Assembly (NCBI RefSeq): GCF_048006345.1
Contig: NZ_CP180351.1
Location: forward strand, 4,216,001 to 4,280,000
DNA from: Marivita sp030148515
Lineage (GTDB): Bacteria > Pseudomonadota > Alphaproteobacteria > Rhodobacterales > Rhodobacteraceae
Length of the DNA: 64,000 nucleotides
Reading direction: 5' to 3'
Position numbers and translations under genes: made by a program. The notes beneath the pieces are model-generated. The model searched no databases and was not told where the DNA came from. It worked only from the letters and a program-made list of their open reading frames with translations. This document shows positions 33,991-43,682 of the stretch, piece by piece; the first letter of the stretch is position 1, and each line of letters starts with the position of its first letter.

Positions 33991-35622
33991 ATGCACGGAA
34001 TGATGATGAACCGACCGTTGTCGGTGATCGAACTGCTGCGCTACGCGGCGGAAATCCACAGCGCCGGGGAAATCGTGTCGGTTCGGACCGAGGGCGATCT
34101 GCACCGTCAGACCTATGCCGAGACCTTCAAACGCACGGCGCAACTGGCGCATGGGCTTGCGGCTTTGGGGGTCGAGCAGGGCGACCGTGTGGCGACACTG
34201 GCGTGGAACGGGTATCGCCATTTCGAGCTGTACTATGCGATTTCGGGCATGGGGGCCGTGTGCCACACGATCAACCCGCGCCTGTCTGCCGAGCAGATGC
34301 TTTACATCATCGGCCATGCCGTGGATCGGGTGCTGTTTGTCGACCTGACCTTTGTGCCGATCCTCGAGGCGCTCAAGGAGCATCTGCCTGCGGGCCTGAC
34401 GTTGGTGGTGATGACCGATGCGGCGCATATGTCCGAGTCTTCGCTGGACCTGCAGTGTTACGAAGACCTGATTGCACCGCATCCGACCGAGTATGACTGG
34501 CCCGACCTGCCCGAAGAAACTGCGGCGGGGCTGTGCTATACCTCTGGCACGACAGGCAATCCCAAAGGCTCACTCTACACGCATCGCTCCACCGTGCTGC
34601 ACGCGCTCTTCATCGCGGTGACGCTGCCGCGTTCCTTGCACGAAGGCGCGCGATTGTTGCCGGTCGTGCCAATGTTCCACGTCAATTCATGGGGCATGCC
34701 CTACGCCGCGCCCATCGTCGGGGCGTCGCTGATCATGCCGGGCGGCAAGCTGGACGGGCCGTCGCTTTATGATCTGATGGAGAGCGAAAAGGTCACGGCA
34801 AGCTGGGGCGTGCCCACCGTCTGGCTGGGTCTGCGGGCCGAGATCGAGGCGCGAGGCAAGCCCCCGTCGGCGTTGGATCAGGTGGTGATTGGTGGCTCTG
34901 CCGCGCCGCGCAGCATGATCGAGTTCTTCGAGGCGCGGGATGTGGATGTCTGTCATGCGTGGGGCATGACCGAGATGAGTCCGGTCGGCACCACAGGTCA
35001 GTTGCCGAACACCATGGCTGATACCCCGTTTTCCGACCGCATGGCGCGCAAAGCTTTGCAGGGGCGGCGCATTTTTGGAGTCGATCTCAAGATCGTGGGC
35101 GAAGACGGCCAGCGCCTGCCGCATGACGGTAAGGCGGTTGGCGAACTGTATGTGCGCGGGAACGGTGTCATTTCCGGGTACTTCAACAACGAGGATGCCA
35201 CCAAAGCGGCGATTGATGCTGAAGGCTGGTTCGGCACTGGCGATGTGGCCAGCATTTCGCCCGATGGATACCTGAGCATTCAGGACCGGTCCAAGGACCT
35301 GATCAAGTCGGGGGGTGAATGGATCAGTTCGATTGATCTGGAAAACATCGCCATGTCCCATCCCGACGTGGCGAATTGCGCGGTGATCGCAATCGCGCAT
35401 CCGAAATGGGACGAGCGACCGGTTCTGGTGGTTGTGCCGAAAGAGGGATGCAAGCCAAGCTTGGACGACTTCCATGCCTTGATGGAGCCGCACTTTGCCA
35501 AGTGGCAGTTGCCTGACGATCTGGTGTTCGTGGATGCGCTGCCTCTGACCGCGACGGGCAAGGTGTCCAAGCTCACCCTGCGTCAGCAGTTCGCCGATTA
35601 CGTGCTGCCGGATGTCCGCTGA
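33991..35622 (+). CDS. medium/long-chain acyl-CoA ligase (AMP-forming)
   Basis: A 543-residue member of the AMP-forming synthetase family. The P-loop is YTSGTTGNPKGSLYTHRS, followed by AWGMTEMSPVG (A5) and the GWFGTGDVASISPDGYLSIQDR (A7-A8) region; LTATGKVSK carries the catalytic lysine near the C-terminus. The start MHGMMMNRPLSVIELLRYAA and length resemble 3-methylmercaptopropionyl-CoA ligases (DmdB) and AlkK-type ligases, so a DMSP-related or fatty-acid substrate are both possible. The ATG at 33991 follows GGAGGG. Confidence 0.85.
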   Translation: MHGMMMNRPLSVIELLRYAAEIHSAGEIVSVRTEGDLHRQTYAETFKRTAQLAHGLAALGVEQGDRVATLAWNGYRHFELYYAISGMGAVCHTINPRLSAEQMLYIIGHAVDRVLFVDLTFVPILEALKEHLPAGLTLVVMTDAAHMSESSLDLQCYEDLIAPHPTEYDWPDLPEETAAGLCYTSGTTGNPKGSLYTHRSTVLHALFIAVTLPRSLHEGARLLPVVPMFHVNSWGMPYAAPIVGASLIMPGGKLDGPSLYDLMESEKVTASWGVPTVWLGLRAEIEARGKPPSALDQVVIGGSAAPRSMIEFFEARDVDVCHAWGMTEMSPVGTTGQLPNTMADTPFSDRMARKALQGRRIFGVDLKIVGEDGQRLPHDGKAVGELYVRGNGVISGYFNNEDATKAAIDAEGWFGTGDVASISPDGYLSIQDRSKDLIKSGGEWISSIDLENIAMSHPDVANCAVIAIAHPKWDERPVLVVVPKEGCKPSLDDFHALMEPHFAKWQLPDDLVFVDALPLTATGKVSKLTLRQQFADYVLPDVR

Positions 35623-36046
35623 CCTTTTGCGGAACATGCCGCCCAGCCTGTCGCGCTGGTACGAGATCGGGCAGGACCGGATCAACGCCTTTGCCGATGT
35701 GACCGAGGATTGGCAGTTCATCCATCTGGACGAAGAGCGCATGGCCCCGCAGGGCGGGACCATGGCACATGGGTTCCTGACCCTGTCGATGCTGTCGGCC
35801 ATGTCCTATGACGTCCAGCCCGAGATCCCCGGCATGGTGCAGGGGTTGAATTACGGGTTTGACCGAATTCGTTTTGTCAGCCCGGTAAGGGCCGGGCAGC
35901 GGATACGCGGGCGGTTCAGCGTTGCGAATGTGGTGGAAAAGCCCGGGCGTTACGACGTGACATGGGACGTCACGGTCGAGATCGACGGGGCCGACCGCCC
36001 CGCCATCGTTGCCAAATGGATCAACGTGTTCGAGGTCGAGACTTAG
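35612..36046 (+). CDS. MaoC-family hot-dog dehydratase
   Basis: A 144-residue protein whose start overlaps the end of the acyl-CoA ligase gene by 11 bases. It has the hydratase-2 pattern INAFADVTEDWQFIHLDEE, with the catalytic Asp/His, and GGTMAHGFLTLSMLSAM. It presumably hydrates a 2-enoyl-CoA made from the ligase product. The stop overlaps that of rpe by four bases. Confidence 0.88.
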   Translation: MSADLLRNMPPSLSRWYEIGQDRINAFADVTEDWQFIHLDEERMAPQGGTMAHGFLTLSMLSAMSYDVQPEIPGMVQGLNYGFDRIRFVSPVRAGQRIRGRFSVANVVEKPGRYDVTWDVTVEIDGADRPAIVAKWINVFEVET

Positions 36047-36720
36047 ACCGACGCCCGGATCGCCCGAATGTTCTCGCCATAGGGTGCGGGGTTGTCGACC
36101 GAGCCGCCTTTGAACACGGCAGAGCCTGCGACCAGTACGTCGGCACCTGCGGCGACGACAAGCGGAGCGGTCGAGGGATCGACCCCTCCGTCGATCTCGA
36201 TATGCACTTCGCGGTCGCCGATCAACTCGCGCAGTTCGGTGACTTTCTGCACGCAGGAATGGATGAATTTCTGGCCGCCAAAGCCGGGGTTCACGGTCAT
36301 GACGCAGATCAGGTCCACGAGATCGAGCAGGGGGGCAGCCGCCTCGGCCGGGGTGCCGGGGTTGAGGGCGAGGCCCGCTTTGGCACCCGTGGCGCGGATG
36401 GCCTGAAGCGTGCGGTGGATGTGTGGACCGGCCTCCACATGGGCTGTGATGACATCGGCACCGGCATCGGCGAAGGCCTGGATGTAGGGATCGACGGGTG
36501 CGATCATCAGGTGAACGTCCATCACCGTCTTGATGTGCGGGCGGATCGCGGCGCAGGTGGCGGGGCCGAAGGTGATGTTGGGCACGAAATGGCCGTCCAT
36601 GACGTCGACGTGAATCCAATCGGCGCCCTGTGCTTCGACTGCCTCAATCTCGGCACCAAAGTTTGCGAAGTCGGCAGAGAGGATGGAGGGGGCGATTTTT
36701 ACCGAACGGTCAAATTTCAT
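36043..36720 (-). CDS. rpe: ribulose-phosphate 3-epimerase
   Basis: Interconverts ribulose-5-phosphate and xylulose-5-phosphate. The 225-residue TIM barrel has APSILSADFANFGAE, the metal site HVDVMDGHFVPN and the phosphate loop CVMTVNPGFGGQKF. AGGAG precedes the ATG at 36720. It is the last gene of a minus-strand row with the rod-shape cluster and a GhrA-type reductase upstream. Confidence 0.95.
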   Translation of the reverse strand: MKFDRSVKIAPSILSADFANFGAEIEAVEAQGADWIHVDVMDGHFVPNITFGPATCAAIRPHIKTVMDVHLMIAPVDPYIQAFADAGADVITAHVEAGPHIHRTLQAIRATGAKAGLALNPGTPAEAAAPLLDLVDLICVMTVNPGFGGQKFIHSCVQKVTELRELIGDREVHIEIDGGVDPSTAPLVVAAGADVLVAGSAVFKGGSVDNPAPYGENIRAIRASV

Positions 36721-36750
36721 GGCGGCAGCTCCTGACAGGTTGGTGCGGGC

Positions 36751-37686
36751 TTAGTACCCGGCGTCCCGGTCCACAAGATGCAAGAACGGCTCACCGGCCT
36801 CGCCGCGGCGGATATTCTCGGCAATGGCGCGGGACGCGCTGGGTGCGCGGGTCTCGGACGCGATGTGCGGGGTGACGGTGACGCGGGGATGTGCCCAGAA
36901 TGGATGGTCCTGCGGCAGGGGTTCGACGCGGAACACGTCGAGCGTGGCGTGCGCGATGTGGCCGGAGTCGAGAGCGGCAAGGAGAGCGTCGTCGTCGATG
37001 AGGGGGCCGCGACCGGGGTTGATGATGAACGCGCCTTTGGGAAGCATTGCCAGCGTTTCGGCGTTGAGCGTGTTTTCCGTTGCGGGTGTGCTGGGCAGGA
37101 GCAGGATCAGGATCTGCGACTGGCTTAGCACGGCGCGCAACCCGTCGGTGCCTGTATGGCAGGTGATGCCGTCGATCTGTTTCTGGCTGCGCGCCCAGCC
37201 ACTGACCGGAAAGCCAAGCCGCGCAATGGCTTGTCCGCAGGCGCTGCCCAATTCCCCAAGGCCGAGGATGCCGACCGGGCGATCGGCAGACACGGGCGGT
37301 GCATCGGGCACCCATTTGTGATCCGGGTTCATGATATGCGCATCCATGCCAAGGTGGTGCCGCAGGGTGTGGCCCGTGACCCATTCAACCATGCCTTGGG
37401 TCAGTCCTTGGTCATCAACCATGCGGGCGTAGGGCACTTTAAGGGTCGGATTGCCCACAGCGTCCTCGACCCCAGCCCAGAGGTTCAGAACCGCCTTGAG
37501 ACGTGTGTAAGGCGTGAAATCCTGCACCGGCGAGTTGGGCGCGTAGACGATGTAGTCGACCTCTGCCGGAGGCATGTCGGTCGCCAGCGAGTAGTCCACG
37601 CCGATGTCGTCCAGAGCGGTGCGCAAAGGTGCTTCGTATTGCGCCCAGCGTTTTTCGTGGGCGGCGAAGAGGACGTTGATCGGCAT
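36751..37686 (-). CDS. glyoxylate/hydroxypyruvate reductase, GhrA type
   Basis: A 311-residue D-2-hydroxyacid dehydrogenase-fold enzyme that reduces glyoxylate and hydroxypyruvate. Nucleotide loop GLGELGSACGQAIARLG, catalytic Arg in NPGRGPLIDDDAL, the DVFRVEPLPQDHPFW stretch and catalytic His in TPHIASET match GhrA rather than the longer SerA/GhrB group. Its RBS GAGGTAA lies in the end of mrdB, which stops three bases upstream of the ATG. Confidence 0.88.
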   Translation of the reverse strand: MPINVLFAAHEKRWAQYEAPLRTALDDIGVDYSLATDMPPAEVDYIVYAPNSPVQDFTPYTRLKAVLNLWAGVEDAVGNPTLKVPYARMVDDQGLTQGMVEWVTGHTLRHHLGMDAHIMNPDHKWVPDAPPVSADRPVGILGLGELGSACGQAIARLGFPVSGWARSQKQIDGITCHTGTDGLRAVLSQSQILILLLPSTPATENTLNAETLAMLPKGAFIINPGRGPLIDDDALLAALDSGHIAHATLDVFRVEPLPQDHPFWAHPRVTVTPHIASETRAPSASRAIAENIRRGEAGEPFLHLVDRDAGY

Positions 37687-37689
37687 GGC

Positions 37690-38829
37690 TTACCTCGGTC
37701 GGTGGATATGAGCGCTCTGTACCAAGCCGAACGCGAGCATCAAGACCAACATGGCCGAACCGCCATAGCTGACCAGTGGCAGCGGTACGCCTACGACCGG
37801 GGCGAGACCCATCACCATCGACATGTTGACGGCGAAGAACAGGAAGAAGGTCACGCCAATCCCAAGGATCAGCAGCGAGGAATAGCGGTCGCGATTTTGC
37901 AGCGCAGACACGATGCAGAAGACAAGGATCAGAACATAGAGGGTCAGCAAGGAGAAACCGCCGACAAAGCCGAATTCCTCGGCCAAGGTGTTGAAAATGA
38001 AGTCGGTGTGTTTTTCTGGCAGGAAATTGAGCCGCGACTGGGTGCCTTGCATGAAGCCACGTCCTGTCCAGCCGCCAGACCCCATCGCGATCTTCGCCTG
38101 CGTGATGTGATAGCCCGCGCCGAGCGGATCTGAGGACGGGTCGAGGAAGGTGTCGATGCGGCGGAACTGGTAGTCCTTGAGCAATTGCCAATCGGTGCCG
38201 CGGCTGAGAAACACGGTGTAGATGCCCCCTATCCCGGCGGCAATCACAGTGGCGAAATAGGCCCAGTGCACGCCCGCAAGGAACATCATCAGACCGCCAC
38301 CTGCCACCAGCAGAATGGCCGTGCCAAGGTCGGGTTGGGTCAGAACAAGGAACGTGGGCAACAGGATAATGAATACGGGCACCAGCACCCAGAACGGATG
38401 CGAGGTTTTCTTGATCGGGAGCCAGTCGTAATAGGCAGCCAGGATCATCACCATGGCGATTTTCATCAGCTCGGACGGCTGCAACCGCATGAAGCCAAGG
38501 TTGATCCAGCGCTGGGCGCCCATGCCCACCGTTCCGAAAAACTCGACCGCAACGAGAAGTGCCAACGCGACGAGATAGGCCATCACCGACATGTTGCGCC
38601 AGAACCAGATTGGCACCATGGCGATGACAAACATCACCGTCAGCCCCAGCGCGTAGCGTTTCATCTGCGGTTCCGCCCAGGGGGTCATCGACCCTCCCGC
38701 CACGGAATAAAGCATCAACAGACCGACGCCCGCGATGGCGGTCAGAAGGATGACCAGCGGCCAGTTGATGAACAGCATTTTGCGCCAGCCGCTTGGGACG
38801 GTTTTGACGGTATACTCAAGATAACTCAT
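37690..38829 (-). CDS. mrdB: rod-shape SEDS peptidoglycan polymerase RodA
   Basis: SEDS-family glycan polymerase of the elongasome, 379 residues with about ten membrane segments. It contains GSGGWTGRGFMQGTQSRLNF with LPEKHTDFIFNTLAEE, and the final LVSYGGSAMLVLMLAFGLV. It overlaps the end of mrdA by four bases and works with that transpeptidase. Confidence 0.95.
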   Translation of the reverse strand: MSYLEYTVKTVPSGWRKMLFINWPLVILLTAIAGVGLLMLYSVAGGSMTPWAEPQMKRYALGLTVMFVIAMVPIWFWRNMSVMAYLVALALLVAVEFFGTVGMGAQRWINLGFMRLQPSELMKIAMVMILAAYYDWLPIKKTSHPFWVLVPVFIILLPTFLVLTQPDLGTAILLVAGGGLMMFLAGVHWAYFATVIAAGIGGIYTVFLSRGTDWQLLKDYQFRRIDTFLDPSSDPLGAGYHITQAKIAMGSGGWTGRGFMQGTQSRLNFLPEKHTDFIFNTLAEEFGFVGGFSLLTLYVLILVFCIVSALQNRDRYSSLLILGIGVTFFLFFAVNMSMVMGLAPVVGVPLPLVSYGGSAMLVLMLAFGLVQSAHIHRPR

Positions 38830-40769
38830 GCGCGGCTCCGGCCATCCGGGTCGTTTTCGCGCAGAACCTGTTGCAGACGTTCCTGCTGGCTGCGGATGCG
38901 TTCCCGGTCTTTGGACGGATAGGCGTCAAGCGGCGGGTCTTGCCCGAACAGCGCCTGCAAGGTCACGTCGCGCGCGATGGGGGCCGCCGCCGCCGATCCG
39001 CCGCCGCCATGTTCGACGACGACTGACACAGCGATCTTGGGTGCCTCGTAAGGGGCGTAGTTCACGAACAATGCGTGGTCGCGCCTGTTCCAGGGCAGGT
39101 CTTCGTTGCGGGTCACTCCGCGCGCACGTTCAGCGGCGGTAATGTTGCGCACCTGGCTGGTGCCGGTCTTGCCCGCCATGCGGACGGTTTCGTCGATGAT
39201 GCGAGAGCCATAGGCCGTACCGCGCCGGTTGTTTGTCACCGCATACATGGCACGCCGGATCTGGCGCAGATGGTTCTCGTTGAAGCCCAGTTCCGCACCG
39301 CCGGTTTCTGCGGTTTCGGTATCGCCGATCCTGCGGACAAGGCGGGGCGTGACCTCTTTGCCGGTGGCAAGGCGGGCGGTCATCACGGCAAGCTGCAAAG
39401 GAGAACTGAGTACGAAGCCCTGACCGATCGAGGCGTTCACGGTGTCACCGATGACCCAGCTTGAGCCACGTTCGCGCTGTTTCCAGTCCATATTCGGAAC
39501 CAGTCCCTCGGTCACCGCAGACATGCCGATGCCGAACGCCTGGCCGAGACCGAGCCGTCGTGCCGTCTCTGCGATCCTTTCAATCCCGACCTTGAGCGCG
39601 AGATCGTAGTAATAGACGTCACAGCTTTCGCGGAGCGATTGCTCGAGGTTCATATGCCCGTGACCGGCACGTTTCCAGCAGTGGAAGCGACGGCCCCCGA
39701 CCTCCATGTGACCGGGGCACCAGACGGTTTCGTCGGGGGCGACGACCCCGGCATCCAGTGCCGCCAGAACGGTGACCATCTTGAAGGTTGACCCGGGGGG
39801 GTACGCGTCTTGCACCGTTTTTGACGCGAGTGGACGGTGATCGTTGTCGCGCAATTCGCCGAAATCGGCGACAGAGATGCCCCGCACGAATTTGTTGGGG
39901 TCATAGGACGGAGACGAGGCGATCCCCAAGAGATCACCGTTGTTCACGTCCATCACCACGACCGAAGCGCTTTCCTCACCAAGACGGGCCTGAATGTAGC
40001 TTTGCAGTTTGGTATCGACGGTTAGCTGCATGTCGGCACCGGGTATGCCTTCGCGCCGGTCGAGTTCGCGCATTACGCGTCCGACGGCATTCACTTCGAC
40101 ACGTTTGGCCCCGGCACGACCACGCAAGACCTCTTCGTGTCGGGCTTCGATACCTACCTTGCCGATCTGGAAGCGAGGAATGCGCAGAACGGGGTCGGGT
40201 GTTTCGTACCGCGCCAGATCACGTTCACTGACAGGACCGACATAGCCGACGACATGTGCGAAATCGCCCCGGCGCGGATAGATGCGTGACAGGCCTACCT
40301 CGGGCGTGACACCGGGTAGGGCAGGGGCGTTGACGGCGACGCGGCTGATGTCGTCCCACGTCACGCGTTCGGCCACGGTGACAGGCAGGAAGGGTGCGCT
40401 GCGCTGCATTTCCGTGAGCGCCCGGTTCAATTCATCCTCGTCCAGTTCAACCAGCGCGGACAGACGCGCGATCACCTCATCGACATTGCCGGCGTCTTCC
40501 TTGACCATCGTGATGCGGTAAGACGGCTCATTACCTGCGATGATCACGCCGTTGCGGTCAAAGATCTGGCCACGGGTGGGCGGGATCAGGCGGATGTTGA
40601 TGCGGTTTTCTTCGGCGAGCAGGCGGAATTCATCGGCTTGATCGACCTGCAGATGTTGCATGCGCAGCCCGAGCGCCCCCGCAAAGGCAAGCTGCACGCC
40701 GCCAAGGAAAAGCCCGCGGCGCGAGATTTTGCGGACGCTTTCCGCGGTATCCTTTGGCGCTCGTCTCAT
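38826..40769 (-). CDS. mrdA: penicillin-binding protein 2 (peptidoglycan DD-transpeptidase)
   Basis: Elongation-specific class B penicillin-binding protein, 647 residues from the ATG at 40769 (MRRAPKDTAESVRKISRRG), which overlaps mreD as ATGA. It has a membrane anchor near residues 20-38. Active-site Ser327 lies in PPGSTFK, the SxN-like element is SCDVYYYDLA, and KTG is in MAGKTGTSQVR. It acts in the inner membrane with RodA and MreBCD to build the lateral wall. Confidence 0.95.
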   Translation of the reverse strand: MRRAPKDTAESVRKISRRGLFLGGVQLAFAGALGLRMQHLQVDQADEFRLLAEENRINIRLIPPTRGQIFDRNGVIIAGNEPSYRITMVKEDAGNVDEVIARLSALVELDEDELNRALTEMQRSAPFLPVTVAERVTWDDISRVAVNAPALPGVTPEVGLSRIYPRRGDFAHVVGYVGPVSERDLARYETPDPVLRIPRFQIGKVGIEARHEEVLRGRAGAKRVEVNAVGRVMRELDRREGIPGADMQLTVDTKLQSYIQARLGEESASVVVMDVNNGDLLGIASSPSYDPNKFVRGISVADFGELRDNDHRPLASKTVQDAYPPGSTFKMVTVLAALDAGVVAPDETVWCPGHMEVGGRRFHCWKRAGHGHMNLEQSLRESCDVYYYDLALKVGIERIAETARRLGLGQAFGIGMSAVTEGLVPNMDWKQRERGSSWVIGDTVNASIGQGFVLSSPLQLAVMTARLATGKEVTPRLVRRIGDTETAETGGAELGFNENHLRQIRRAMYAVTNNRRGTAYGSRIIDETVRMAGKTGTSQVRNITAAERARGVTRNEDLPWNRRDHALFVNYAPYEAPKIAVSVVVEHGGGGSAAAAPIARDVTLQALFGQDPPLDAYPSKDRERIRSQQERLQQVLRENDPDGRSRA

Positions 40770-41302
40770 AGGGTCCGCCCCAGCCGATCCATGTCTCCGG
40801 GTGCGGATTTGCGCACGCCGAAAAGGAAAAAGGATACGCCCACAGCCGCAGGGTAGATGGCGATTGTCATCAAAACCTGAACCAGACTCAACACGAGCGT
40901 GCCGGGTGCAAGTATAAGGACCACCATTACCGTGCGGTAGAGGATCGTAATCACAATCAGGGTACCCGCGAAGGTGAGCCATTCAAGAAAAAATGTCGTT
41001 TCCCGCTGTCGTCTTTCGCGGGATTTGAGCCATTCTGCTGCGCAAACCACCAGAACTGACCACAGACCGGGGGGGCGTTGAAGCATCATGTCTGCAAGAA
41101 GCATCACCCCGGCGACCAGCAGGATCGGAACATATTCGGGTCGGCGCACTGCCCACGCGAAAACCATCGCGACCAAAACATCGGGACCGGCCCATTGGCT
41201 TGGCGCCGGGTTGAGCGGCAAGAGGTGGAAAAACAGGATGAGCATCGTCAGCAGAACGAAAAGCAGGCGCATCCCCCAGATTTGCAGAGCCCCCGAATCC
41301 AT
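40766..41302 (-). CDS. mreD: rod shape-determining protein MreD
   Basis: A 178-residue inner-membrane protein with about five hydrophobic segments (LLFVLLTMLILFFHLLPL, LIVITILYRTVMVVLIL and others). It lies in the standard mreB-mreC-mreD-mrdA-mrdB order. Sequence conservation in MreD is low; position is the main evidence. It starts at the last base of mreC. Confidence 0.9.
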   Translation of the reverse strand: MDSGALQIWGMRLLFVLLTMLILFFHLLPLNPAPSQWAGPDVLVAMVFAWAVRRPEYVPILLVAGVMLLADMMLQRPPGLWSVLVVCAAEWLKSRERRQRETTFFLEWLTFAGTLIVITILYRTVMVVLILAPGTLVLSLVQVLMTIAIYPAAVGVSFFLFGVRKSAPGDMDRLGRTL

Positions 41303-42207
41303 TACTGTTGAGGCTCTGCTGTTGCGGCATCTGTGATGCCGGGAGGGGTTTCCGGAAGGATCAATGCCGACGGGCTGGACACGCGGCGGGCACCGTGGTC
41401 GCGCAGAACGCGAAGGAATTCGAGCCTCTCATAGTCGGCAGCAAGGCGGGTGCGCAGGCGTCCACCAGGGTCTTGGGCGACTTGTCCGATCAAGAGGCCC
41501 GGTGGGAACACGTCGCCATCCCCAGAGGTGACGATGCGGTCGCCGGGGCGGACCTGATCGGGGTTTTCCAGAAAATCGATGGGGGGTGCCGAGGTGTTGT
41601 CCCCGACGATCAGCGCACGCTGACCCGACGGTTGGATCGTCGCTGGAATGCGGCTGGTCGCGTCGGTGAGCATGATGACACGGCTGGTGTTTGGTCCGAC
41701 GCCGGAGATGCGCCCGACCAAGCCGGTGCCATCCATTGTTGCCCAACCGTCGACAATCCCGTCACGAGAGCCGACATTGATGAGAACCGACTGGCGGAAG
41801 GGTGATCCGGAATCCGCCAGAACCACTCCGGTGATGTAGGTCAGGCGCGGATCAAGACGTACGTTGTTCAAGTCACGCAGTTTGGCGTTTTCCTGTTCAA
41901 GCTGGAGCGCGGCTTCTTTCCAGGCAGTCATCTGGCGCAGTTCGCGGCGCAGTTCCTGGTTCTGTTCGTAGATGCGTTGATAGCTGCGGAAATCGCGAAC
42001 GATGTTCACCGTTGCGGTGACCGGCGCCATCGCCCAGTCAAAGCTGGGGATGACCGTGTCGATCACCGCCGCGCGGAAACGTTCCACGCGGGGGCTGTCG
42101 ATCCGCCAGATGAAGAACAGGCCGAGCAGGCACAAGATGACAACCGCCAGCAGCAAGCGCCGCAGAGGGGTTGTGTAGTCTTCGCTGTTGGTGCCGTTCT
42201 TCGCCAA
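41302..42207 (-). CDS. mreC: rod shape-determining protein MreC
   Basis: Periplasmic scaffold protein with one N-terminal membrane helix (LLLAVVILCLLGLFFIW), a coiled coil (QNQELRRELRQMTAWKEAAL) and the beta-barrel domain with GVGPNTSRVIMLTDATSRIP. No ATG fits: I prefer the TTG at 42207, which has AGGGAAG just upstream and gives the family-like start MAKNGTNSEDYTTPLRR (301 residues). A TTG at 42228 would add seven residues but lacks a ribosome-binding site. It follows mreB after about 100 bases. Confidence 0.92.
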   Translation of the reverse strand: MAKNGTNSEDYTTPLRRLLLAVVILCLLGLFFIWRIDSPRVERFRAAVIDTVIPSFDWAMAPVTATVNIVRDFRSYQRIYEQNQELRRELRQMTAWKEAALQLEQENAKLRDLNNVRLDPRLTYITGVVLADSGSPFRQSVLINVGSRDGIVDGWATMDGTGLVGRISGVGPNTSRVIMLTDATSRIPATIQPSGQRALIVGDNTSAPPIDFLENPDQVRPGDRIVTSGDGDVFPPGLLIGQVAQDPGGRLRTRLAADYERLEFLRVLRDHGARRVSSPSALILPETPPGITDAATAEPQQ

Positions 42208-42304
42208 AACTTCCCTTTCCAAGCGCAACCCGAAAAAAGGGAACCGGGTTTGAGATCAGGTTGCGCGCACTCTTAACATATACTGGGACAATTGGGTGGT
42301 CAGA

Positions 42305-43351
42305 TCAGCTGTCGTAGTCAATCGCGTGGCGGAGCTGTTTTTCATATTCCAGCGCTTTGCCAGTGCCCAAAGCCACACAGTTCAGGCTTTCGTCCGCGAT
42401 GGACACCGCCAGACCCGTTTGTTCGCGCAGGGCAAGATCCAGATCCCCAAGCAATGCGCCGCCCCCGGTCAACATCACGCCGCGGTCAACGATGTCGGCC
42501 GCAAGGTCCGGAGGTGTGGCCTCCAAAGCGGTCATGACCGCCTCGCAGATCGCCTGAACGGGCTCTGAGAGAGCCTCGGCCACCTGGGCCTGGCTGATCT
42601 CGGTTTCCTTGGGCACGCCGTTCAACAGATCGCGCCCCCGGATCATCATGGAGGTGCCGCGCCCGTCATCGGGCATGCGGGCCGTTCCGATGGAGGTCTT
42701 GATACGTTCGGCGGTCGATTCGCCGACCAGAAGGTTCTGCTGACGACGCAGGTAGTTGATGATTGCCTCATCCATGCGGTCGCCACCGACGCGGACCGAC
42801 CGCGCGTAGACGATGTCGCCGAGAGACAGAACCGCCACTTCGGTGGTCCCGCCGCCGATGTCGACAACCATGTTGCCGGTGGGATCGGTGATGGGCATGC
42901 CCGCGCCGATGGCCGCCGCGATGGGTTCGGCGATGAGACCTGCCTTGCGCGCACCGGCAGACAGAACCGACTGACGGATCGCGCGCTTTTCAACAGGGGT
43001 TGCGCCATGCGGGACGCAGACGATGATCTTGGGCTTGGAAAAGGTCGAGCGCTTGTGAACCTTGCGGATGAAGTGCTTGATCATTTCTTCGGCCACGTCG
43101 AAATCCGCAATGACCCCTTCGCGCATCGGGCGGATTGCCTCGATGCTGCCCGGTGTCCGGCCCAACATCAGCTTGGCGTCTTCACCAACTGCGAGAACTT
43201 TTTTCTGCCCGTCCTTGATGTGGTACGCGACCACAGAAGGTTCAGACAACACGACGCCGCGCCCCTTGACATAGACCAGCGTATTCGCTGTTCCCAAGTC
43301 GATGGCCATGTCCGACGAAAACATGCCCAACAGTTTGTCCAGTCCAAACAT
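42305..43351 (-). CDS. mreB: rod shape-determining actin homologue MreB
   Basis: Bacterial actin that directs cell-wall elongation, 348 residues from the ATG at 43351 (MFGLDKLLGMFSSDMAIDLG). Actin-fold nucleotide motifs: AIDLGTANTLVYVKG, VVDIGGGTTEVAVLSLG and MLTGGGALLGDLDLAL. Seven in-frame codons upstream begin with another ATG but are not conserved. It heads the rod cluster; its upstream region contains a 12-bp palindrome. Confidence 0.96.
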   Translation of the reverse strand: MFGLDKLLGMFSSDMAIDLGTANTLVYVKGRGVVLSEPSVVAYHIKDGQKKVLAVGEDAKLMLGRTPGSIEAIRPMREGVIADFDVAEEMIKHFIRKVHKRSTFSKPKIIVCVPHGATPVEKRAIRQSVLSAGARKAGLIAEPIAAAIGAGMPITDPTGNMVVDIGGGTTEVAVLSLGDIVYARSVRVGGDRMDEAIINYLRRQQNLLVGESTAERIKTSIGTARMPDDGRGTSMMIRGRDLLNGVPKETEISQAQVAEALSEPVQAICEAVMTALEATPPDLAADIVDRGVMLTGGGALLGDLDLALREQTGLAVSIADESLNCVALGTGKALEYEKQLRHAIDYDS

Positions 43352-43682
43352 CTGCGATCTGCCCCGCGCCAATACCTCTTAGGCCAACGACTCTCTGGGT
43401 CGTAAGCCGAGGGTCTTATAGGTGTGGTTGGGCGGGGGCGAAAGGGCCAGAACGCGCTTCGCCAGCGTGAATCTGCCACAGCCTGAGGTTAACCTCTTTG
43501 AGGGAGGGCAATCGACGGACAAAGCGGTTTGGAACCGAGCCTGCGACCAGTTCCCTCCGATGCCGCGTATTGTTGCCAGATCGGAAACGGTTAAGGGCCA
43601 AGACCCTTTGAAAAGCCATGTTTGCACCTCATTCAGACCTCTTTGCCGACCAACAATGGCCGCAAGTCTGTCTGGGGTTCTT
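43352..43682. promoter_or_regulatory. intergenic region between mreB and a divergent small gene, with a 12-bp palindrome
   Basis: This 331-base stretch holds the promoters for mreB (minus) and the small membrane-anchored protein (plus). The perfect palindrome GAGGTTAACCTC is at 43485-43496, about 135 bases upstream of mreB. I see no second copy, no clear -35/-10 pair and no convincing gene. Confidence 0.5.
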
